Counted from the first letter of the stretch, positions 1-8,966 are shown. The stretch: 64,000 bases of DNA from Methanoregula sp. (GCF_023227875.1 NZ_JALOCH010000005.1:62001-126000), one strand, 5' to 3'. Numbers and translations: made by a program. The notes: generated by a model from the letters alone, not told the origin.

Positions 1-770
1 TTTTTTAGACCGGGCTGCAAATTTTTTTCTAAATTTTTTTTGTGCTGGAAATTTTCCGGAAAAATTTCCGTACAGAAAAATCTCATGAACCGGTTTTTTT
101 TCGCGTGGAGTTGAAAAAATTTAGAGCGGAAAAAAATTTCCAAATAGTCGACCCCCTCTTGCGCCACCAGTCCCCCACAGAAAATCTGATCAACACTTCC
201 AGTCGTTTCGTGTAAAGTAATTATTCCGGTAATTCGGAGGAATCGCAACCGGGGGGTGCCCACACGGCGGGAGTGAAATCCGAATGGTCCATCAGGACCA
301 TGAGGATAAGTCCCCCGACAGCGTCAGAGATCCTAATCTCGACAGTATCCGAGGTGTTCTCCTGCCTTAAAATAACCATAATTCATCGATGTGAAATATC
401 GCACCTCCGACGAAACCGGCAGGGTCAAAACAGGGGTTCTTTTCAATTGCTGGGTATATTGGTCGATCCATCATGAGATCGGCCGCTGTAACTCTGCTAT
501 TTACTGCTTTTTCCGGGGACAGTTTGGGGGGATTCCCACCAAACAGAGCGCAAAATCGGCGTTTCATAAAACAACCATGTCGTTTTTTCACGCTATTATG
601 TCGATCCAAAGGGTCCGGCAGATATACCCCCCAGAGTTCTCCGACGGAGACTGGTCATACACGGAGTGTATGTCCGGTACGACTCGGGCCACGGGGTTCT
701 ACGACATCCGAATGACCATCATGCCATGAGGTTGAGAAGAATCCGAAGGATTCTTCGAGAGAGAATGGGA
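1..770. other. Intergenic region, no supported gene
   Basis: The first ~150 bases are rich in A/T runs; the rest has overlapping short open frames on both strands with no recognisable domain and no convincing ribosome binding site. A short hairpin repeat lies at 736-756 (listed separately). No coding gene could be supported. Confidence 0.6.
736..756. repeat. Hairpin repeat, GAAGAATCC family (copy 1)
   Basis: A perfect 9-bp inverted repeat, GAAGAATCC and GGATTCTTC, separated by GAA. The ~30 bases before it resemble the sequence before the hairpins at 42.79-42.95 kb, so this is a dispersed repeat and not only a chance hairpin. It begins about 15 bp past the premature end of the potassium-channel fragment on the minus strand. 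Confidence 0.7.
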
Positions 771-974
771 TTACGGGGAGAGCTGTTCCCGGGAGGGAAT
801 TGTGTGGGGGGAGATGTCACCGAATCCCACGATGGCGATCGTGACGATCACAAAATAAAATGCATCGATCGGGTGGAGATCTTCGGTCAGGATAAACCCG
901 ATGGTCCCGCAGGCCATAACGAATGCAAGAATTGCGGAATATACCCGGACACGAAACCCGATCCCTTCCGCCAT
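771..974 (-). pseudogene. Truncated two-TM potassium channel fragment
   Basis: The 67-residue product has one transmembrane helix (about residues 10-30), a pore helix, and the selectivity-filter stretch TIAIVGFGD, matching the TVGYGD type of Ion_trans_2 channels. The frame stops about 12 residues after the filter, so the second (inner) helix and any RCK/TrkA domain are missing. No channel-like sequence is seen beyond the stop, where a dispersed hairpin repeat begins. A TATA-like TATTTATAG lies about 25-30 bp upstream of the ATG, so the remnant may still be transcribed, perhaps leaderless. A functional micro-protein cannot be excluded, but a pore without its inner helix should not conduct. Confidence 0.65.
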
Positions 975-1040
975 ACACTGATTCTCTCTTCCGGTGCTAT
1001 AAATACCCGGGGTACGCGGACAGAGGAATTAAAAAAAGGA

Positions 1041-2012
1041 TTATACCGGGCCATCCGGTTGTTTTTTAGTCTTGCGGGCAGCAGGATTGCCATCAACGGA
1101 TGTAACCGTGACGGTAGTGGATGAGATGCTAATCCGATCTTCCGCTTGAATGGCCGCAAGGATCAGCTCGTTCAGCCGGGAGCGGAGGATCCGGCGGCCG
1201 CGGGCATCGGTCACGTACCGCACATCCAGCGTGATCCAGTTATCCGTGAGCGTGATGTAGGCCGAAGGTTCGACAACTTTCTTGGGAAGATAATATTTTT
1301 CCCCGATTCGTTCAATCTCTACATCAGCCTGCATGGTCATTGCCAGGGTTTCTTTGACAACAATACCAAGGACAAGATCCCGTGCCAGCCTCCAGTCGCT
1401 GTCATAGGTGAGGGGAATGGAGATCTCGTCCCAGACAAACGAATGATCGCGGGTAAAATTGTACACCGGATGGGTTATCACAAGGCCGTTGGGGATGGTG
1501 AGCAGGCGCCCTGACGGCTGGTCGCCGGAAACCCAGCCGCGTATCTCCATAAGTGTCGTGTTCAGGACCCCGATATCCATCACGTCCCCGGAATTGTTGT
1601 CAATCGTGATCCGGTCTCCGACACGGTACATGCTGGAGATAATGATCAAAAATCCCCCGACAAAATTCTTAAACACATCCTGCAGGGCAAAGGCAAGGGT
1701 GGCCCCGATGATACCATAGGAGACAATAAGGGCAGAGGTGTCCGTCACCCATATCCGCAGGCAGAGTGCGATGATGAGTACTACCGATAGTACGGAAATG
1801 GCCTTGTTTGCCGTGTACCGGGTTTTCTGATCGGTGATCCTTCTGACGACAACCATGCTGATGATGATGCTGAAAACAAGGTACGATGCGGTCAGTACAA
1901 GGGAGGTGGAAAAGAGATCAGTGACTAACGGGTCGTTCAGGAGATGTGCAGCTGCACCGAGTCCTACCGAGAGGAGGAGAAGCAGGGTGAATATGAACAG
2001 CTGACGTTTCAT
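1041..2012 (-). CDS. mscS: MscS-family small-conductance mechanosensitive channel
   Basis: A membrane channel expected to open under membrane tension and release solutes on osmotic downshock. The 323-residue protein has three or four N-terminal hydrophobic segments (about residues 5-25, 35-55, 70-90, 95-120). The pore-lining helix is followed by the MscS signature around ALQDVFKNFVGGFLII and the beta domain (RVGDRITI...GDVMDIGVLNTTL). The C-terminal alpha/beta domain includes the PNG loop (LLTIPNG) and a short basic tail. Length fits the simple MscS class. It is a single gene, read away from the potassium-channel fragment. Family assignment is firm; gating properties are inferred. Confidence 0.93.
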   Translation of the reverse strand: MKRQLFIFTLLLLLSVGLGAAAHLLNDPLVTDLFSTSLVLTASYLVFSIIISMVVVRRITDQKTRYTANKAISVLSVVLIIALCLRIWVTDTSALIVSYGIIGATLAFALQDVFKNFVGGFLIIISSMYRVGDRITIDNNSGDVMDIGVLNTTLMEIRGWVSGDQPSGRLLTIPNGLVITHPVYNFTRDHSFVWDEISIPLTYDSDWRLARDLVLGIVVKETLAMTMQADVEIERIGEKYYLPKKVVEPSAYITLTDNWITLDVRYVTDARGRRILRSRLNELILAAIQAEDRISISSTTVTVTSVDGNPAARKTKKQPDGPV

Positions 2013-2470
2013 GCATTGGTCCGGATATTACTCTTCTCTCCTTTTGGTTTATTAAAATGCTCTGGCTGGCAGAGTAGAATACTGATTGTGAAGGTACGTT
2101 CATTCAGGCATTATTTTTAATAACCGGGTGAAAACTGTCCGGATTTTAAAAAACCCACCGGATTCCTGACAATTCGTTAAAATCTTTTTTTAATCCGGGA
2201 CCGTGACGCATTGTTTATCGTCAGCCCCGCCCCTGCCCGCTCCACTCATTCCACCTTCATGCTCGTTGCTGGTGACCGGGCCTGCATACAGCACGGTGAC
2301 CTTGTTCGCACTATCGTTACGGGACGCCCCGGGCATCCTGAAAAGGGGGGTGACGGTGCTCCGGTTATCCATTTTTACCAGCCAGCCGGGTTTTATATCC
2401 ACACCCATACCAGTAGCCCGGTATTACCCCCGGTCCCCCGGAGGGGAACAAAAAAGAATTGAAATTATCC
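2013..2470. other. Intergenic region with GC-rich block, no supported gene
   Basis: The stretch between mscS and the small membrane protein includes a more GC-rich block (about 2200-2410) that is open on both strands for ~70-110 codons. Neither frame has a credible ribosome binding site or recognisable domain. It could hold a structured RNA or a decayed gene; the sequence alone does not decide. Confidence 0.4.
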
Positions 2471-2716
2471 TTAACAGACCAGATCACATTCGTTCAGGCA
2501 ATTATAAATGTCCGGTTTTCCGTTGCAGTTACTTTTACATATGACGCATTGGTAAAATAATTTCGAACCATTGTCAGGTGGCTGTACTGATTTTTGCTGG
2601 GGGAGATCCACCGCATAATAGTGTACCCCGGCACCAATACTTCCGGCGATTGCTAAACAGACCATAACGAGCACGAGCCGTGCAAGCGGGGTATATGCTG
2701 AGGGGGATTCCGGCAT
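2471..2716 (-). CDS. Small single-TM protein with Cys-rich tail
   Basis: An 81-residue protein of unknown function. A hydrophobic helix spans about residues 12-34 (ARLVLVMVCLAIAGSIGAGV), followed by YYAVDLPQQ and a C-terminal segment with six cysteines (YQCVICKSNC...NCLNECDLVC) that could form disulphides outside the cell or bind metal. It is paralogous to the small protein at 6458-6640: both share the pattern L-x-R/K-L-V...M...L-A-I-x-G-x-I...Y-x-A-x-D-L-P-x-Q. The two copies flank the legumain-fusion/BMP operon. AGAAGGATGG lies about 12 nt before the start. No family name is recognised. Confidence 0.65.
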   Translation of the reverse strand: MPESPSAYTPLARLVLVMVCLAIAGSIGAGVHYYAVDLPQQKSVQPPDNGSKLFYQCVICKSNCNGKPDIYNCLNECDLVC

Positions 2717-3071
2717 AATGAAAAACCATCCTTCTGGACAAGTCGTTTATTTTGGATGGGGATGATGGATATAAAAAGACTGGGAATCTGGACCCGGATG
2801 AACCGGGTTGCCAGTTTCTTTTGCAATCACCTCATTGTATCCTCAAGGTGCAATCTTTCTTTCCCTTTTCACTACCTCTCCCGGTAAAAGACTCCCCCGG
2901 GCGGGAATTTATGCATTGTGGGATTTAAGGTATTTCGCCTTTGTCCCCCTGATAGGAATGCACTGGATAACTATCCTTATCATTCCCGTTTTCCCATCTA
3001 TTGGTATACGAAAAAAAAGCAGGCACTCATGCCAGACTACCCGGTCCATCCTCCGGACAACAGTGATATCC
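2717..3071. other. Upstream region of the legumain-fusion operon
   Basis: The reading frame of the next gene stays open upstream to 2808, but that part has no signal-peptide logic. The hydrophobic N-terminus typical of an exported protein begins only at 3072, so this stretch is treated as leader and promoter region. TATA-like ATATAAAAAG occurs near 2769-2778. Confidence 0.4.
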
Positions 3072-5156
3072 ATGAACAAGAAAACGCTCGGGCTCATTGC
3101 TCTCATCCTCCTTATCCTTGCTGCCGGGGCCTGGGCCGGGTATACGATAATCCATGCAAACACCCCGGTACGGATCGGCGTCCTCATTCCCGTGACCGGT
3201 GATATCGATCTTAAGGAACCGCTCGAATGGGCAAAGGACAATATTAACCGGGAAGGCGGTATTGGCGGGCGACCGATCGAACTCGTGTATAAGGATACCG
3301 GTAAGGGTAACATGACGCAGCTCGCAGAGGAACTGCTGGACGATCCCACCATCCAGATTGTTATCGGACCCCAGGCAAGCGACCATGTCTACGCACTTGC
3401 ACCGGCATTTATCACCCGGGAAAAACTCTTAATCAGCCCGGAAGCCACTTCCGGGGACATCATCCGGGCATTCGGCAAAAAAGGATATTTCTGGCGGACC
3501 TGCCAGGGTGATGTGGCACAGGTAAAGATGATCCTCTCGGTCCTGAAAGGAAAGGGAGCGAAAAAAGTTGCCCTGCTCGCGGCGAACACGACGTGGGGGG
3601 ACACGTTTTATGACTGGACCGGATTCTTTTCAACTGAATACTGCCTCGAACTTGTTTCAATTAACCAGTTCGACACGGGCAGCAGCAGTCTCGATAACGA
3701 TGTCGCTGACGCACTGAAAACGAATCCGGATTATCTCATCGCAATCTGCGAGCCCTCCGATGCGGCCACCATCAAGCGGGCAGTCGATCGCTCGGGATCC
3801 CCGGCAAAACTTTTCCTTGCCGATGGTTCGGTCTCCCCGGTCCTGATACAATTGCTCGGTGCTGCCGCAGAAGGCCTTGAGGGAACGTCTCCGACAGCCG
3901 ACCTCACGACCGGGTTCACCGTTGCCTATCAGGAAAAGTTCGGGCATCCCCCTACCGATTATGCAGCGCCGACCTATGATGCCCTCCTGCTCGCCGCTTA
4001 TACCTCAGCCCGGCAGGATGCGAGCCTCTTTGAATCACCGGCCGACTCTCTCCGGAAAGTCGTCTATGGAAACGGCACCCCAACCGGCTGGGATGCGCAG
4101 GGGTCGCATGAGGCGCTGGCAGCGATCCGGGCCGGCGAGACCCCGGCCATCTCCGGCGCCAGCGGCCCTCTCGACTATGACACGGAGTTCGGGGTTGATC
4201 CGCTTGTCACATATTACTCCCACTGGATTGTTGAAGACGGTGATTTCCGGACCGTCGAGACAATCGGCTCGGCAAAGACCGGTGTCAATAGTGCAGCCGG
4301 TGAATCGGTTGCACGAACCACGGCTTCCGCAAGCCTCATGTCCTTTGTACCTTCCGGCTCGGATACCTACGTACCCTCGGTCACCAAGACGGATTTCCGG
4401 GCAGTCATTGTCGGGCCATCGGGCGGATGGAAAAATTACCGGCACCAGGCAGATGCCCTGACCGTCTACACCCTATTGCGGGAGAACGGGGTTCCCGATG
4501 ATCACATCATCCTGATGGTCTATGACGATGTTCCCACCGCTCCGGAAAATCCACTCAAGGGAGATGTACACAATATTCCCAAAGGGAAAAATATTCGTCC
4601 CGGTGCGGACGTGGATTATGCCGGTTCACAGGTAACGGCGGCCACGCTGAAAAATGTCCTGACCGGCACAAAGATCGCGTCAACTCCCGTTGTACTTGAA
4701 AGCAATGTGAGTACCGATGTGTTCGTATATATCGCAAGCCACGGCTCACCGGGAGGGATCGCGTTCCAGTCAGATGAACTTTTTACAACGGACGATTTTA
4801 CCAATGTTACCGATTCGATGAACCGGAACCAACAGTACCGGCAGCTCGTCTTTGTGGTTGACACCTGTTTTGGTGAGAGTGTTGCAATGAACGCAACCGC
4901 ACCCGGCATCATCTATCTCACGGGAGCGGCATACAACGAACCATCGCTGGGGGCGGTCTATGATATGGACATTAAGCAGTGGTTGTCAGATGAGTTCACC
5001 TCACGCATTATGAGCCTGCTCCAGTCGAACCGCGATATCACGTTCCGGCAACTCTACACGGCGGCCTATGAGAAAGTGACCGGATCGCACGTCCGCATGA
5101 TAACAACGGGAAATGTCAGTATCGATCAACCGGTCATGGAGTTCTTAAAACCATGA
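3072..5156 (+). CDS. ABC-type substrate-binding domain fused to legumain-like (C13) protease
   Basis: A 694-residue exported protein with an N-terminal anchor (residues 5-27, no lipobox). A type I periplasmic binding domain of the branched-chain amino acid/amide family follows (about 32-400; RIGVLIPVTGDIDLKEP, INREGGIGGRPIELVYKD). A C13-like cysteine protease domain fills about 440-690. The C13 part carries GGWKNYRHQADALTVY, NGVPDDHIILMVYDD and NP-x-KG, lines typical of legumain. The likely dyad is His557 (IASHGSPGG) and Cys599 (VVDTCFGES). Role is inferred: ligand-controlled or surface-anchored peptidase. No ABC permease or ATPase is nearby. The start is ATG 3072 (GTG 3063 possible) because the signal anchor begins there. 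The stop overlaps the next ATG by 4 nt. Confidence 0.9.
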   Translation: MNKKTLGLIALILLILAAGAWAGYTIIHANTPVRIGVLIPVTGDIDLKEPLEWAKDNINREGGIGGRPIELVYKDTGKGNMTQLAEELLDDPTIQIVIGPQASDHVYALAPAFITREKLLISPEATSGDIIRAFGKKGYFWRTCQGDVAQVKMILSVLKGKGAKKVALLAANTTWGDTFYDWTGFFSTEYCLELVSINQFDTGSSSLDNDVADALKTNPDYLIAICEPSDAATIKRAVDRSGSPAKLFLADGSVSPVLIQLLGAAAEGLEGTSPTADLTTGFTVAYQEKFGHPPTDYAAPTYDALLLAAYTSARQDASLFESPADSLRKVVYGNGTPTGWDAQGSHEALAAIRAGETPAISGASGPLDYDTEFGVDPLVTYYSHWIVEDGDFRTVETIGSAKTGVNSAAGESVARTTASASLMSFVPSGSDTYVPSVTKTDFRAVIVGPSGGWKNYRHQADALTVYTLLRENGVPDDHIILMVYDDVPTAPENPLKGDVHNIPKGKNIRPGADVDYAGSQVTAATLKNVLTGTKIASTPVVLESNVSTDVFVYIASHGSPGGIAFQSDELFTTDDFTNVTDSMNRNQQYRQLVFVVDTCFGESVAMNATAPGIIYLTGAAYNEPSLGAVYDMDIKQWLSDEFTSRIMSLLQSNRDITFRQLYTAAYEKVTGSHVRMITTGNVSIDQPVMEFLKP

Positions 5157-6166
5157 ACCGGAAGTATCTCATCATCGGTGCCATTGTAGCGATCATTGCC
5201 GTTCTTGCAATTATTGTGGCAATGGTTGTGGTCCCACACGAACCCACACGGCCGGTTGTTTATATTATCTATCATTCGGATAAGGGAGATCTGTCCTACA
5301 CAGACAGTGCCTACCGGGGCCTTTTTGCCGCACAGGAGGATATGCAGTTTACCAAGCGGGAATATAGTATGTCCACTCCGGTGAACTTTTCCCGGTTGCT
5401 CACCGGGACAGCCGCTGAAAAGCCCGGTTTTGTCATCACGCTTGGATATGACAAAGCCGGTTTCACCCAGGCACTTGCAACAGAACATCCGGATATCCGG
5501 TTCCTTGCCATCGATCAGACCGGCATCGGCTCTGGCAATGTCCGGGCATACGAGATCACGTCCTATGGTGAAAGTTATCTTGCAGGAGTGCTTGCGGCAT
5601 CTGCCACAAAGACCGGCAGGGTCGGGATCGTTCTTGGCACACAATCAACGCTGCTCGAAGCATTCCGTCTGGGATATGTCGATGGGGTCCATGCCGTCAG
5701 TCCGACAATTCCCGTTGACCAGGCGTATGTACGGGATAATTCAACGACCGGGTTTTATGACACGGACCGTGCCGCAGAAATTTCCGGCGGGATGTATGCC
5801 AACGGTGCGGATGTGGTATACGCGGTTGCCGGCTACTCCAACATCGGGGTGATCCGCGAGGCAAAAAAAGCACCGGGACGGTATATCATCGGTGTGGATT
5901 CCGACCAGACCTATCTTGGCCCCGGGGTGGTCCTTGCTTCTGCCGTGAAGCATGTGGACCGGGTCGTGTATACCGGTATTGCAAAATACATAAACGGTTC
6001 ATTCACCGGGGGTGACGAGGTCGCCGGTCTCAAAGAAGGGGTGACCGGTCTTTCGTTCAACCCGAAGTTTGAGCACTATAACAGCACGGTCCGAGCATGG
6101 GACGCAAAAGCACAGGAAGAAGAAGCGAAATATCTCCGGTCACGGGCCCTGTCGGTGCAGAAATAA
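5153..6166 (+). CDS. BMP-family (PnrA/Med-like) extracytoplasmic binding protein
   Basis: A 337-residue protein with an N-terminal hydrophobic anchor (residues 5-27) and a BMP-family periplasmic binding fold. The typical lines are seen: FVITLGYDKAGFTQALATEHPDIRFL(A)ID, YEITSYGESYLAGVLAA, KTGRVGIVLG, GADVVYAVAGYSNIGVI and IIGVDSDQTYLGPGVVLASAVKHVD. Family members usually bind nucleosides or related solutes for an ABC importer, but no transporter genes are present. It overlaps the preceding protease-fusion gene by ATGA, so the two are translationally coupled. It could be a solute sensor or a partner of the fusion protein; the ligand is unknown. Confidence 0.88.
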   Translation: MNRKYLIIGAIVAIIAVLAIIVAMVVVPHEPTRPVVYIIYHSDKGDLSYTDSAYRGLFAAQEDMQFTKREYSMSTPVNFSRLLTGTAAEKPGFVITLGYDKAGFTQALATEHPDIRFLAIDQTGIGSGNVRAYEITSYGESYLAGVLAASATKTGRVGIVLGTQSTLLEAFRLGYVDGVHAVSPTIPVDQAYVRDNSTTGFYDTDRAAEISGGMYANGADVVYAVAGYSNIGVIREAKKAPGRYIIGVDSDQTYLGPGVVLASAVKHVDRVVYTGIAKYINGSFTGGDEVAGLKEGVTGLSFNPKFEHYNSTVRAWDAKAQEEEAKYLRSRALSVQK

Positions 6167-6457
6167 TCCGGGACCACAACATTACTTCTGTCAACTGATA
6201 CGCAGACCATAAACTGCATGAGCCGGCCCGGCGATGGTTTTTGAGGATTGCGACAATATGAACAAACCTCATCAGGAACCTATCGATACGGTCTGATTGG
6301 GGTGAAGGTCTACAATATTTTTTTGAGGAATTTTTTTTGTTAATAATACCCGGGGGATTGTTGATCAATTTCAAAAATGAAAGAGATGAGATGGTAATCG
6401 CGTGGGAAAATCCCTCATGGAATGAAAAGAAAAAAGTTTAAGGACTGCCCGGTTTCC

Positions 6458-6640
6458 TCAATAACCTATGCACATAGGTTTACACGTTGCGTTCTCTGGC
6501 ACATTAAGCGCCGCAGCCTGCTGTATTGGGAGGTCAATGGCGAAATACCAGGCAAGTGCGATGATTGTGCCGAGGATTGCAAGCGCTATCATGAAGATGA
6601 CGAGTTTTTTCAGGGCGTCGGATTGCTGGGGTCCGGTCAT
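6458..6640 (-). CDS. Small single-TM protein, paralogue of the 2.5-kb one
   Basis: A 60-residue protein with one transmembrane helix (about residues 12-34, KLVIFMIALAILGTIIALAW), then YFAIDLPIQQ and a short tail with two cysteines (CKPMC). The start is set at 6640 because AGGAGAGG lies just upstream of this ATG; an open frame continues to 6700 but has no binding site. It shares the L-V...M...L-A-I-x-G...Y-x-A-x-D-L-P-x-Q pattern with 2471-2716. Function is unknown; its position suggests a link with the legumain-fusion operon, which is read toward it. Confidence 0.65.
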   Translation of the reverse strand: MTGPQQSDALKKLVIFMIALAILGTIIALAWYFAIDLPIQQAAALNVPENATCKPMCIGY

Positions 6641-7024
6641 GTGATCCTCTCCTGTGCGTTCAGAGAGGATCAATCTTGGGATGGGATAAATAGATGACAA
6701 GGATATCCCGAACCGTGTATGTATGGAGACTAAAAGGGATGTTCTCCGATGAATTCAGCCATAAGCATCGTTGCCCGGGGAGACTGGGATCACCGGCGCA
6801 TCGGGGGGCTCTGATTTGGTGCTTGCGTCCCCGATTCCAGCGGACACCCGCCCGGCCATCGCGATGAACAAGGAACCAGAAAGACCTTCTTCCCCTGCTC
6901 GTTCTTCCCATTCCCTATTTTCCGGGAAAAATCGGCATGCTCAAAGTATCATTATTTAATAAAAGCGATTAATTTGAGCCTTATTTTGGAAAAAAGATAT
7001 AAATTGCCAGAATTCCCTTCGGAA
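6641..7024. other. Intergenic region before tRNA-Gln
   Basis: No gene is supported. Short open frames on both strands lack ribosome binding sites and domains. The last ~80 bases become AT-rich (ATTATTTAATAAAAGCG). Confidence 0.45.
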
Positions 7025-7097
7025 TACCCCCGACCAGATTCGGACTGGTGTCGCCGGATCCAAAATCCGACATGATTGACCGCTACACTACGGGGGT
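7025..7097 (-). tRNA. tRNA-Gln (anticodon TTG)
   Basis: A cloverleaf is read on the minus strand: acceptor ACCCCCG pairing with CGGGGGT, anticodon stem TCGGA/TCCGG around loop TTTTGGA giving TTG, T stem ACCAG/CTGGT with loop TCCGAAT, and discriminator A. CCA is not encoded. The T loop starts TCC rather than the usual TTC. It borders the AT-rich integrase island, and tRNA genes are common integration sites, but no duplicated 3' end was found nearby. Confidence 0.92.
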
Positions 7098-7293
7098 GAA
7101 TATTGGTTAATTCACTTGACAAATTTCCTTAAAAGAAAATTTGTTCTATTGATTTTAGCGTGGGAGATATTAAAATCACATCAGCAGCAGCTGATGAGAA
7201 AATGGGAGGGACCGGTCCACGAAACCTGTGCGAGTTCGTTTATGGTGCACGAATCGTTCTGAACAAGGTTGCGATACGACGGACGTTGCTCGT

Positions 7294-7758
7294 TCAGGAC
7301 CCGATCATGATGTCTGCAGGTTTTTCCGAGCTGGCCTTTTTTACCGGTTCTTTATGTTCAGGTACTTTAGTCTCCACGTGCTTCTGGGGATGAAGCGGGG
7401 GTTCCTCAGATTTCTGGATCTGTTTAGGGTACCGGGCCAGGATTTCCTTAGTGACCTTGAGCTGTTCCTTCATGATACCGGACATCTCAGCCAAGAGCTT
7501 GTTCTGGGTACTGATGAGGAGTTCAAGTTCCTGGCTTGCGTGGATGCCCGGTTCGGGATCCTGCGAAGTGCCCTGTTGTTTCTTGATGAATTCACTGCGG
7601 CGTTTCCAGATCTTGCTGATACTGTCAATCCCTTTCTTTCGGGTTGGAAAGGCTTCCCGGTAGCGCTCGTAGAATTCATGGCTGTCAGTACATTGGGTGA
7701 CAAGATCTATTTCCGCGTCGTCAATTTTTTCATATTTTCTTTTCTTTTCCCGTGCCAT
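7294..7758 (-). CDS. Charged coiled-coil protein, unknown function
   Basis: A 154-residue very hydrophilic protein. Residues about 1-55 form a compact basic segment (EKIDDAEIDLVTQC, YREAFPTRKKGIDSISKIW, KRR) resembling a small helical nucleic-acid-binding module. Residues about 70-110 are a likely coiled coil (QELELLISTQNKLLAEMSGIMKEQLKVTKEIL). The last 40 are Lys/Glu/Pro-rich and probably disordered. AAGGAG sits 5 nt before ATG, so it looks translated. It lies at the left edge of the AT-rich integrase island. A DNA-binding accessory role is a guess; no named family was recognised. Confidence 0.65.
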   Translation of the reverse strand: MAREKKRKYEKIDDAEIDLVTQCTDSHEFYERYREAFPTRKKGIDSISKIWKRRSEFIKKQQGTSQDPEPGIHASQELELLISTQNKLLAEMSGIMKEQLKVTKEILARYPKQIQKSEEPPLHPQKHVETKVPEHKEPVKKASSEKPADIMIGS

Positions 7759-8179
7759 GAGTACTCCTTCATTATGTCAACAGGCCGGCAAAAAAGAATT
7801 GTGGTATGAATCCAATCTGTTTTTTGTGTTGATTTATTGAAGGGGGAATCCGTTTTCCGGAGGTTCACGTGGTGAGATTTATGCATATTTACTGAACGAA
7901 ACAGGAAAATTTTGAAATGATTGAATTCAAAAATATTTCGTTCAAATTTATAAGATAATTACGAAGTAATTTGGATATCCATTTTTTTCAATATAATTTG
8001 TTTTAATTCTGAAATTAGAAAAAATAGATTTATTTGGGAAAAATACTATTCTCTAACATAAAAAGTATGCCTTTCAATTTGCTTGGAATTTTCCAGATTA
8101 TATCTTTTTGGAAAATACCTCAAATTACCGATGTTAGAGAACAATTTTTCAAATGCTTCAGATTACTTAATTTTCCTTC

Positions 8180-8558
8180 GTAAATTTGGTAAAATTTGAA
8201 TAATCCTGATTTGCAGTATTTACCCGATTTTGATCAGGATTATCAATTTATGACGTAAAAATTCAATTCATCGATTAGATTTGATGATTCCATTTAATTA
8301 AAAAAATTCGATTTTTGCAGAAAAAAGATGAGATTTTCTTCTTAAAAGCAATGGATTTGATAAATCTTGATTTTCAAATTGATAGAATAATTATCGATAA
8401 AAATTTTGAAGAAATTAAAATAAAATGAATCAGAATAATTAATATCTTTGTTTAACCACGAATTAAATTAGATATTAAAAATTATGGATTTCTAAATTTT
8501 TATGAAGTGGAATTGAAAACAATTGATAAATTCAGGAAAATCTTTAAATTACTTCGGA
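8180..8558 (+). repeat. Left arm of a ~375-bp imperfect inverted repeat
   Basis: The reverse complement of this stretch aligns with 10913-11290 over about 375 bp, by eye roughly 75-80% identical. A 41-bp perfect block lies at 8359-8399 (partner 11072-11112). The arms flank the tyrosine recombinase gene and are about 2.35 kb apart. They are AT-rich with no open frame, so the conservation is not explained by coding. Confidence 0.8.
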
Positions 8559-8919
8559 AGTTCCATGAGAATTAGGAACTCAATCTTTTTCAATTCACTG
8601 AGTGAATATTGAATTAAAATCATTAAACCATGGCAATGGATCCTCTTAAATTCTGCTGTTTTCCAGACAATCAACCAGGTTGACCATATAACCGAATGCA
8701 TCTACCACGCAATATCTTCAGACCGCCCGATACGAGAGACAATTGATCTGAAGAATGCACACCCATATCACCGATTCCACTCAGCGTAAGATCTGGTGGA
8801 CTATTCAATACCGAACATTACCATTACATCCATTTCTTGAAAAAAGTTACATCCACCACCCGGAACATAATATGACAAATTGGGGTATTCAAGGGAGAAA
8901 ACTGGATATATAAATATGC

Positions 8920-8948
8920 CTTTTATGTATAGCATCATACAGTTTATT
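8920..8948 (-). repeat. 29-bp Xer-site-like motif, copy A
   Basis: Read on the minus strand it begins AATAAACTGTATGATGCTAT. It matches copy B (11906-11934) at nearly every base, with a shared 20-bp exact block, and lies in the opposite orientation. It can be drawn as two ~11-bp half-sites around a 6-bp spacer (GTAT-AGCATC-ATAC at the centre), as in Xer/dif sites. It sits 19 bp beyond the stop of the recombinase gene. A promoter or operator repeat is the alternative. Confidence 0.6.
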
Positions 8949-8966
8949 AGAAGAGATAATAAAAAA

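Larger units (their letters stand above)
7759..8966. other. AT-rich non-coding part of the island, left side
   Basis: About 1.2 kb of strongly AT-rich DNA with frequent stops in all frames. It holds the left arm of a long inverted repeat (8180-8558) and a 29-bp Xer-site-like motif (8920-8948). About 8613-8789 is less AT-rich and has one plus-strand frame open for ~58 codons without a start signal, possibly a gene relic (DHITECIYHA, RETIDLKNAHPYHRFHSA). No intact gene was found. Confidence 0.6.

Noticed and set aside
2190..2408. Minus-strand open frame of 72 codons (and plus-strand 2203-2544)
   Set aside because: No ribosome binding site, no domain, and both strands are open over the same bases; treated as possible RNA or chance.
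2808..3071. N-terminal extension of the legumain-fusion frame
   Set aside because: The exported-protein N-terminus begins at 3072; the extension has no signal-peptide pattern and no binding site.
6660..6911. 83-codon minus-strand frame upstream of tRNA-Gln
   Set aside because: Arg/Trp-rich low-complexity composition with no start signal; looks like a chance frame.
8613..8789. Short plus-strand open stretch in the AT-rich island
   Set aside because: No start codon context and only ~58 codons; may be a gene relic but not callable.
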